From positions 7,130,001 through 7,194,000 of the forward strand of contig NZ_CP053452.2 of assembly GCF_013128195.2 (NCBI RefSeq): a stretch of DNA of 64,000 nt, read 5' to 3'. A program made the position numbers and the translations under genes. Numbering within the stretch: the first letter of the stretch is position 1; each line of letters starts with the position of its first letter. Shown one piece after another: positions 54,851-64,000 of the stretch. A model generated the notes under the pieces. That model saw only the letters and a list, made by a program, of their open reading frames with translations. It did not search any database and was not told the DNA's origin. The DNA is from Frigoriglobus tundricola (GTDB taxonomy: Bacteria > Planctomycetota > Planctomycetia > Gemmatales > Gemmataceae).

Positions 54851-56464
54851 TCAGCCCATCGCGCCACCACTCTTGAGCTTCGCGAGGAGCGCGTCCAACT
54901 GCCCGACCTCGACGGGCTTGGTCAGGTGGAAGTCGAACCCGGCCTCCGCCGAGCGGCGGCGGTCCTCCTCCGCGCCCCACCCGGTCAACGCGACCAGAAC
55001 CACGCCGGTGCGGCCGGGCTCCGCGCGCAGCGCGCGGGCGACCTCGTAGCCGTTCATTCCCGGCAGCCCGATGTCGAGGAACACGAGTTCCGGTTGGAAC
55101 CGGGTCGCGGCGACCAGGGCGTCCGGGCCGCTCTCGGCCGTCTCCGTTTCGTGCCCGGACAGGGCGAGGAGTTCCGACAGGCTCTCGGCCGCGTCCGCGT
55201 TGTCGTCCACCACCAGGACGCGCCGCGACTGGCCGCGCACGGTTCGTGCGGTTCCGTTCGGCGCGGCGGGCCGCGGCGCCTCGGGGGCGAGCGGCAGGCG
55301 CACCGAGAACGTGCTCCCCCGGTCCGGGCCGGGGCTCTCCGCCGTGACCACGCCGCCGTGCATCTCGACCAGCCGTTTGACCAGCGCGAGCCCGATGCCC
55401 AGGCCGCCTTGCGCCCGGTCCAGGTGCTTCCCGATCTGCGTGAACAGCTCGAACACTTGCGGGAGCATGTCGGGCGGGATGCCGACGCCGGAGTCCGCGA
55501 CGCGAACGACGGCGTGCCCCGGGGCGCGGTCCGCCGAGACGGCGATGCGGCCGCCGTTCGGCGTGTACTTGGCCGCGTTGGTGAGCAGGTTCCCGATCAC
55601 CTGGGCGATCCGCGTCGGGTCGGCGTGGAGCCACATCGGCTCGTCGGGGAGCCGGACCGTGAGCGCGTGGCCCCCGGCCTCGATCGCCGGGCGGCTCGCC
55701 TCGACCGCCGCCTCGACCGCCGTGCGGAGGTCGAGCGCCTCGGGGCGCAACCGCACCTTGCCGCTGGTCACGCGCGAGATGTCCAGCAGGTCGTCGACCA
55801 ACCGGACCATGTGGCGGAGCTGCCGCTCCATCATGGCCCGCGCCCGTACCGCGGCTTCGGGCGTTTGTGACAGGGCCAGGATCTGGAGGCCGTTGAGCAG
55901 CGGCGCGAGCGGGTTCCGCAGCTCGTGGGCGAGCGTGGCGAGGAACTCGTTCTTCCGCTGGTCCGCCTCGCGGAGCGCGTCGGCGGTGCGGCGCGTCTCG
56001 GCCAGCAGGCGGGCGTTCTCGGCGGTCGCGGCCTTCAGCTCGTCGCGCTGCCGGGCGACCTCCTGCCGCTCGCGCCACAGCTCGAAGAACACGTCCGCCT
56101 TGCTCCGCAGGACGTGGGCCTCGATCGGCTTGGCCAGGAAATCGACCGCGCCCGCCTCGTACCCGCGGAACCGGCGCTGCTGGTCCAGGGTGCCCGCCGT
56201 GAGGAAGATGATCGGCACCCGCCGCGTGCGCTCGGTGCCGCGCATCAGCTCGGCCAGTTCGAAGCCGTCCATGTCGGGCATCTGGACGTCCACGAACGCG
56301 AGCGCGATCTCGTGCGTGAGGAGCAGTTCGAGCGCCGCCGGGCCGGACCTCGCCTTGAGGACAACGAGGCCGTCCCGGCGGAGCAGCGCTTCGAGGGCGA
56401 CGAGGTTCTCTTCCAGGTCGTCCACGAGCAGGAAGTGAACCGCGGGCTGTGCGGGAGTGCTCAC
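54851..56464 (-). CDS. Hybrid sensor kinase, REC-HisKA-HATPase-REC
   Basis: A 537-residue soluble kinase. The N-terminal receiver has FVDVQMPDMDG (phospho-Asp near 52) and a coiled coil follows (120-160). HisKA has FLATLAHELRNPLAPLLNG with the phospho-His near 168; the ATPase domain has NLLTNAAKYT and GGLGIGLALVK; the C-terminal receiver has VFLDIGLPGMNG. GTG at 56464 overlaps the cheB stop (GTGA). It belongs to the cheR-cheB operon and may take phosphate from or give it to the large CHASE3 kinase. Confidence 0.93.
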   Translation of the reverse strand: MSTPAQPAVHFLLVDDLEENLVALEALLRRDGLVVLKARSGPAALELLLTHEIALAFVDVQMPDMDGFELAELMRGTERTRRVPIIFLTAGTLDQQRRFRGYEAGAVDFLAKPIEAHVLRSKADVFFELWRERQEVARQRDELKAATAENARLLAETRRTADALREADQRKNEFLATLAHELRNPLAPLLNGLQILALSQTPEAAVRARAMMERQLRHMVRLVDDLLDISRVTSGKVRLRPEALDLRTAVEAAVEASRPAIEAGGHALTVRLPDEPMWLHADPTRIAQVIGNLLTNAAKYTPNGGRIAVSADRAPGHAVVRVADSGVGIPPDMLPQVFELFTQIGKHLDRAQGGLGIGLALVKRLVEMHGGVVTAESPGPDRGSTFSVRLPLAPEAPRPAAPNGTARTVRGQSRRVLVVDDNADAAESLSELLALSGHETETAESGPDALVAATRFQPELVFLDIGLPGMNGYEVARALRAEPGRTGVVLVALTGWGAEEDRRRSAEAGFDFHLTKPVEVGQLDALLAKLKSGGAMG

Positions 56465-57069
56465 GACCGCTCCCCCAGGGTGCCGAGGACCGCTGCCATT
56501 TGCGTAAGAGGGACCACAGTGGCGGTCGGACAGGCCGCGATCCCGGCCCGCGGCATGGTGGGCACCATCGCCTCGCTCGGGTCCTGCACGAGCGCGCCGC
56601 CCCCCGCATCGGCAATGGCCCGGAGCCCGCGCGCCCCGTCGGCGCTCGCACCGGTCAGCAGCACGCCCACGAGCCCCGGACCGAACGCGTCCGCGGCCGA
56701 CTCGAACAGCACGTCGATCGCCGGGCGCGAGTAGTGGACCGGTTCCTCGCTGGAGAGCGACAGGCGCCGGTCGGGCTCGACCAGTAGGTGATAATCGGGC
56801 GGGGCGAAGTACACCGTGCCGGGGGCGAGCGGTTCCTTGTCCTCGGCCTCGCGAACGTCCACGCGGCACTTGTTCCTGAAGAGTTCGGCCATGACACTCT
56901 TTTTATCGGGCGGCACGTGGACCACAACCATGACCGGCAGGGGGAACCCGGCCGGGAGCGCCGGGAGGAGCACGGACAGTGCGTCCACCGCGCCGGCCGA
57001 CGCGCCGATCACGACGGCTTCGGCCCGCGGCGCGGGCCCGGGGCGGGGTGTTACGGGGGTAACAGTCAC
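56461..57069 (-). CDS. cheB: CheB-type protein-glutamate methylesterase, catalytic domain only
   Basis: A 202-residue stand-alone CheB esterase domain without receiver. The catalytic triad residues are Ser in VIGASAGAV, His in VVVHVPPDKK and Asp in LTGASADGARG; PPDYHLLVEP is another family motif. GTG start at 57069 overlaps the cheR stop. It would demethylate or deamidate chemoreceptors, but no receptor or CheA is in this window, so it may serve a signalling system other than chemotaxis. Confidence 0.92.
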   Translation of the reverse strand: MTVTPVTPRPGPAPRAEAVVIGASAGAVDALSVLLPALPAGFPLPVMVVVHVPPDKKSVMAELFRNKCRVDVREAEDKEPLAPGTVYFAPPDYHLLVEPDRRLSLSSEEPVHYSRPAIDVLFESAADAFGPGLVGVLLTGASADGARGLRAIADAGGGALVQDPSEAMVPTMPRAGIAACPTATVVPLTQMAAVLGTLGERS

Positions 57070-57893
57070 GAGGCCCCCCGTTTCTGGTAGATGCGCTCGT
57101 CCCGGGCGAACTCGGTGAACGCGTCGGCGTGGGCGGAGAACCGGAGGCTCTCCTTGGCGCCCAGGCCGAGGAACCCCTTGCGGACGAGCGAATCCTTGAA
57201 CAGCCCGATGGCCCGGTCCTGGAGCTCCCGATCGAAGTAGATCAGCACGTTCCGGCAGGACACCAGATGGACCTCCGCGAACACCGCGTCCGTTACCAGG
57301 CTGTGATCGGAGAAGACGGTCCGGCGGCGGAGGGTCTTATCGAAAACGGCCGCGCCGTAGGCGGCCGTGTAGTAGTCGGAGAGCGACGACTTGCCGCCGG
57401 ACAGGCGGTGGTTGTCGGTGAACAGCGGCATCCGGTCGATCTCGTAGACCCCCGCCTCGGCCCGTTTGAGGGCCGCGGGGTTGATGTCGGTGCCGTAGAA
57501 CAGGGTGCGGTCCTCCAGGCCCTCCTCGCGGAACAGGATGGCGAGCGAGTACAGCTCCTCGCCCGCGCTGCACCCCGCGACCCAGACCTTCAGCGACGGG
57601 TACGTCCGCAGGTGCGGGACCACCTGCTCGCGGATCGCGCGGAAGTACGCCGGGTCGCGGAACAGCTCGCTCACCTGCACCGTGAGGAAGGACAGCAGCT
57701 CCGGCAGCACCCCGGGGTCGTGCAGCACGCGGTCCTGGAGCTGTGAGAAGGTCCGGCACCCGAACCGGTCCCGCGCCTGCCGCAACCGCCGGGTGATCGA
57801 CGCCACCGAGTACCCGCGGAAATCGTAATGGTAACGCCGGAAAATGGCGTCGAGCAGGAGCCGCAGTTCGATGTCCTCGGTCTTCTCGGACAC
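57066..57893 (-). CDS. cheR: CheR-type protein-glutamate methyltransferase
   Basis: A 275-residue SAM-dependent methyltransferase: N-terminal helical domain (about 10-75), then the SAM-binding VWVAGCSAGEELYSLAILF, GTDINPAALKRAEAGVYE, and VSCRNVLIYFD. GTG at 57893 is preceded by GAGGA. Its frame happens to stay open upstream through the neighbouring kinase gene, but that stretch is out of frame with the receiver domains and is not coding. It forms overlaps of 4 nt with cheB. Confidence 0.92.
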   Translation of the reverse strand: MSEKTEDIELRLLLDAIFRRYHYDFRGYSVASITRRLRQARDRFGCRTFSQLQDRVLHDPGVLPELLSFLTVQVSELFRDPAYFRAIREQVVPHLRTYPSLKVWVAGCSAGEELYSLAILFREEGLEDRTLFYGTDINPAALKRAEAGVYEIDRMPLFTDNHRLSGGKSSLSDYYTAAYGAAVFDKTLRRRTVFSDHSLVTDAVFAEVHLVSCRNVLIYFDRELQDRAIGLFKDSLVRKGFLGLGAKESLRFSAHADAFTEFARDERIYQKRGAS

Positions 57894-58021
57894 GGTTTCC
57901 TCAGTCTCAAGTCGACGTCCGGTCGTAAAGTCATAAATTCGCAAGTCGTAAAGTCGAGGAGCCCGGCAGTCGCTGGTGTTCGCCTTCACGACTTGCGACT
58001 TTACGACTTGTGACTGGTTAT
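57894..58021. repeat. AAGTCGTAAAGTC repeats, family D copy 2
   Basis: Direct and inverted copies of AAGTCGTAAAGTCG/CGACTTTACGACTT fill the short gap between the receivers and cheR. A related run stands at 5411-5506 (AAAGTCGCAAGTCGTT and AGTCATAAAGTT-like copies). Together they can fold into a hairpin. Confidence 0.5.
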
Positions 58022-61481
<3,460 letters not shown>

Positions 61482-61703
61482 CGGTAACGCCTGAGGGTCG
61501 GTTGCGCAGGCAGGTAGGGTAGCAAAAAAGGTGCCCGCGGCACGGCCGAGACCGATGCGGCAAGGCACTACCGGGCCGTCGGTCCGGACTTCCGGCCCGA
61601 GAGTTGCGTGTGCGGGCATGACTCTGAACCGGCACGCTGCCGCGAACGACGTCCGATTCGGACAGACCGGTTTCCCCCGGACGTCCGGCCCCGAGAGGGT
61701 GGC

Positions 61704-62522
61704 ATGGTTCCTGCGCACACGCGACCGACTTCTCGATTCCGGATCGTCGCGCTCGCCTGGGTCTGCCTCGGCTCGGGGGCCGGCGTCGGGTGTTCCCCGC
61801 GCGCCGACCACCACCCCGCGGACGCCGGCCCCGGAGGGCGGCAACAGCCACTGGCCCTGAGCCCGAACGAAGAATCGACCGTCGGTAGGAAAGCGTTCGA
61901 GCAGGTGATGGCCGAATACCGGACCCGCGTCCTCCCGCCGAATCGTCCCGAGGTCGTGCGGGTCCGCCGGATCACCGATCGGCTCGCGCGGGCGGCCGAG
62001 ATCGAGCCCCTTCAGCGCGAGATCATGCTCCGCGTCCGCGGCTACCGGTTCGAGTGGGAGGCGAACGTCGTTCGCGACGAGAAGGTGAACGCGTTCTGCC
62101 TCCCGGCCGGCCGGATGTTCGTCTTCACCGGGCTGTTCCCGGTCGCCGGGGAGCGCGACGACGCGCTCGCGACGGTCCTGGCGCACGAGATGGCGCACGC
62201 GCTAGCCCACCACGGGAGCGAGCGGGTGGCCCGCGAGCAGGAGGGCGGCGGGACCGTGTTCCGCCGCCTGTCGTACGACCGGATGCAGGAGTCGGAGGCG
62301 GACCACATCGGGCTCTTCCTCATGACCTTCGCGGGGTACGACCCGAACGAGGCGGTCGCGCTCTGGGAGCGGATGCGGCGCGCCCACGGCGGCGCGCCGC
62401 CCGAGTTCCTCTCCGACCACCCGAGCGACGAACACCGGGTCCGGGCGCTGCGCGAATGGGTCCCCAAGGCCCGCGCGGCGAAGAAGGCGTTCGACGAGGG
62501 GCGGATCGCCCCGGCGCGCTAG
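61704..62522 (+). CDS. M48-family metalloprotease lipoprotein
   Basis: A 272-residue protein with a signal and lipobox (GAGVGC, Cys near 30). The zinc site HEMAH (VLAHEMAHALAHH) is near 165, with the third ligand Glu in ESEADHIGL near 205. It belongs to the BepA/LoiP-like M48 group, periplasmic proteases acting on outer-membrane proteins. The ATG at 61704 has GAGAGG upstream. The divergent gene is the CHASE3 kinase. Confidence 0.88.
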   Translation: MVPAHTRPTSRFRIVALAWVCLGSGAGVGCSPRADHHPADAGPGGRQQPLALSPNEESTVGRKAFEQVMAEYRTRVLPPNRPEVVRVRRITDRLARAAEIEPLQREIMLRVRGYRFEWEANVVRDEKVNAFCLPAGRMFVFTGLFPVAGERDDALATVLAHEMAHALAHHGSERVAREQEGGGTVFRRLSYDRMQESEADHIGLFLMTFAGYDPNEAVALWERMRRAHGGAPPEFLSDHPSDEHRVRALREWVPKARAAKKAFDEGRIAPAR

Positions 62523-62573
62523 CGAGCACCAGAGACAGTTCCACCTGAAACGACACCACCTGGAGAACGAGCG

Positions 62574-62738
62574 ATGAGTACGGGAGACGGCGGGCTCGGC
62601 AGCGGCGGATTTTTCGGTCGACTGAGCCCGTCCGGCGAGTACGGCGCCTGGCCGGGGTGCGGGTGCAGCAGCCTCTTCATCATCATGGCCGGGATTCTGT
62701 TGGTCTGCGGCGGGTGCCTCCGGTTCGTCGGGCAGTAA
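62574..62738 (+). CDS. Small Gly/Cys-rich membrane peptide
   Basis: A 54-residue peptide with a Gly-rich head (GDGGLGSGGFFGRLSPSG), a CGC turn and one membrane helix (LFIIMAGILLVCGGCLRFVG). GGAGAACGAGCG precedes the ATG. It follows the M48 gene by 51 nt. No family is recognised; it is too short to stand out among open frames. Confidence 0.5.
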   Translation: MSTGDGGLGSGGFFGRLSPSGEYGAWPGCGCSSLFIIMAGILLVCGGCLRFVGQ

Positions 62739-62751
62739 CGCGGCAATGACT

Positions 62752-62810
62752 CGTGGCACGGGCTTCCCAGCCGGTGGGTTCCGATACACCGGCTGGGAAG
62801 CCCGTGCGAC
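62752..62810. repeat. Hairpin, family B copy 2
   Basis: CGTGGCACGGGCTTCCCAGC and onward pairs with CACCGGCTGGGAAGCCCGTG over about 20 bp. It is a variant of the hairpin at 45605-45664. Confidence 0.65.
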
Positions 62811-62934
62811 AAAAATCAGACACACTCGACTGAGTCGTGAATCAGTCGCTCGGCCCGTTCGGTTCGACGAACCGGCCGACCGGTACGGGAACCCATTCGT
62901 TCAACTATCGATCACCACTTGGGAGCAACCGGCC

Positions 62935-63237
62935 ATGCGCGCACTGTGCGGGGCGATCATTTCGGCGGGGGCCATGATTGGCCTGGGCCTGACGGCGATC
63001 GGGATCGGCATCCGGTACGAGCGGGACATGACCCGCTCCGAGGGCGGTGAGCCGTATTTGGTTCACCTGTCTCAAATGGACCGACCCCTCACGTTCATCC
63101 TCGTCTTCCTGACCTGTACGACGATCGTCGGGTTGGGCGTCGCCTTTCTCGGCCTCGCCTACCACCACCACCGCCGCGAGCGGGAACACCGCTGGGCGCG
63201 GGAACGGGCGGCGGCGCACCGGGTGCCCACGCCCTGA
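62935..63237 (+). CDS. Small two-helix membrane protein
   Basis: A 100-residue protein with two membrane helices (about 8-27 and 60-83), a loop with YERDMTRSEGGEPYLVHLSQ, and a His/Arg-rich tail (YHHHRREREHRWARER). GGAG lies upstream of the ATG at 62935. No family is recognised; the His tail could bind metal, which is only a suggestion. Confidence 0.6.
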   Translation: MRALCGAIISAGAMIGLGLTAIGIGIRYERDMTRSEGGEPYLVHLSQMDRPLTFILVFLTCTTIVGLGVAFLGLAYHHHRREREHRWARERAAAHRVPTP

Positions 63238-63310
63238 GCGCCCTCGGGCCGAAGCGTTCTTAACGACACCGCGATCGCGTGGGCACGATTCCGGAGGGGA
63301 AGAAGAACAA

Positions 63311-63400
63311 GCGGCCCCAGATGAACACCGGTGGCACCGATCGGACCGAGACCCTAGAGCCTCGGTCCGATCGGTGCCACCGGTGTTCATCTGGGGCCGC
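63311..63400. repeat. Perfect 40-bp inverted repeat
   Basis: Bases 63311-63350 are the exact reverse complement of 63361-63400 (arm begins GCGGCCCCAGATGAACACCG) with a 10-nt loop. It lies between convergent genes, so it can act as a two-way terminator or be a mobile REP-like unit. Confidence 0.75.
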
Positions 63401-63432
63401 TTCTACGCCCGTAGCGGCTACGAGCCGCCGTT

Positions 63433-64000
63433 TCACTCTTGTACCCAAACCGAGACCGATCCGCCCCGGCACTTGAACTCGCCGAACCCTTCGTTGTTGA
63501 CCGCGACCGGCTCGGGTACGTGGCCGGTCAGGTCGCGGAACCGCGTCCCCGCCGGGCGGCCGGTGCCCATCCACTTCGTGCCCTCGGGGCCGTCGCTCAT
63601 GAGGACGGCCAGCGCCTTGGGGTGTTCCGGAGTACCCATCCGCACCCACCCGATCCGGTTCCAGTGGTCGAAGTAATCGACCTGCTCACCGTGGCCGTAT
63701 TCCTTGCGGGCCTTCAGGAACGTGTCGATGAGCACGCGGTGCGACGGCAACACGATCTTGTGCCGCTGTCCGTCGCGTCCGGCGTCCTCGTATTCGGCCC
63801 CGTAGTAGTCGGGGTAGAACAGGCACGGGTAGCCGTCGCGCCGGAGCAGGATCGCCGCGTAGGCGAGCGGGACGAACCACGGCTCGACGACCGATTCGAG
63901 CGACTGGAGCGGCTGCGAGTCGTGGTTGGACACGAACGTCACCGCCTGCACGGGCCGCTCCTTCACGAGCGAGCCGTCGAACAGTCGGCGCATGTCGTAG
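63433..64000 (-). CDS. Alpha-amylase (GH13), 3' part; gene continues beyond the window
   Basis: The C-terminal 189 residues of a glycoside hydrolase family 13 enzyme. FVSNHDSQPLQSLESVVEPW contains the conserved NHD (transition-state His/Asp) near the catalytic site, and AAILLRRDGYPCLFYPDYYG follows. A C-terminal beta domain ends with FKCRGGSVSVWVQ. The sequence matches cytoplasmic-type alpha-amylases that degrade starch-like glucans. The frame is open past 64000, so the start is outside the window. Confidence 0.9.
   Translation of the reverse strand, partial: YDMRRLFDGSLVKERPVQAVTFVSNHDSQPLQSLESVVEPWFVPLAYAAILLRRDGYPCLFYPDYYGAEYEDAGRDGQRHKIVLPSHRVLIDTFLKARKEYGHGEQVDYFDHWNRIGWVRMGTPEHPKALAVLMSDGPEGTKWMGTGRPAGTRFRDLTGHVPEPVAVNNEGFGEFKCRGGSVSVWVQE

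Noticed and set aside
54851-57893. A classical chemotaxis operon
   Set aside because: CheA, CheW and receptors are absent; the partners are hybrid kinases, so another signalling output is more likely.

Overview
The window comes from a GC-rich planctomycete, most likely a Gemmataceae member (Gemmata-like). The evidence is an ECF sigma factor fused to WD40 repeats, a DUF1559 pseudopilin, a large FG-GAP protein with a planctomycete extracellular-type N-terminal motif, a hopanoid gene set, a signal-peptide-bearing CobN-like protein, CHASE3 hybrid kinases, and hairpin repeats in many intergenic gaps. There is one tRNA and no rRNA or CRISPR array. The last gene runs off the right edge.

Layout. 0.3-5.4 kb: a WXG100/ESX-like secretion locus (WXG100-size protein, two helical partners, EccC/FtsK-type ATPase). 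5.5-11.7 kb: a hopanoid block (FAD oxidoreductase, hpnA, shc, hpnH, hpnG), with three gene pairs or overlaps that suggest translational coupling. 11.8-16.4 kb: an RCK/ion-channel protein, a BFD-like [2Fe-2S] protein, a DUF1573 protein and a sugar 3-epimerase-like TIM barrel. 16.9-20.5 kb: a mobile zone with an IS4-type element inside a small gene, a tyrosine recombinase with an early nonsense codon, and tRNA-CAT. 21.2-27.1 kb: a DUF1559 pseudopilin, then an exported CobN-like chelatase followed by an ExbB-like channel and a DUF2149 protein.

27.1-33.2 kb: small genes (TfoX-N, a Cys/Arg-rich peptide, rhodanese), a MarR-esterase operon, an IS630 element with a probable programmed -1 frameshift, a deoxyribosyltransferase-like gene whose C-terminus the IS has rewritten, and a cupin. 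33.6-42.2 kb: a lipoprotein, hisA, an EF-G paralogue, an ExbB-ExbD-ExbD set whose ExbDs carry GYF-like N-termini, and a frameshifted HD-GYP-like gene. 42.3-49.5 kb: a giant FG-GAP/Ig-like protein and the sigma-WD40 protein.

50.0-54.8 kb: a two-gene SIR2/STAND-like locus behind a very AT-rich leader. This is the best candidate for an undescribed defence system. 54.8-61.5 kb: a chemosensory-type operon (CHASE3 hybrid kinase with three receivers, cheR, cheB, REC-HK-REC). 61.7-64 kb: an M48 lipoprotein protease, two small membrane proteins and the 3' part of an alpha-amylase.

Functional links seen: the hopanoid genes make and extend hopanoids (cyclisation, then addition and processing of the C5 side chain). 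The CobN-like/ExbB/DUF2149 trio looks like a proton-motive-force-coupled machine handling a metal or tetrapyrrole in the periplasm. The SIR2 domain is divided over two coupled genes and would act as one complex. All identifications come from reading the sequence and recalled family features; no database search was run.
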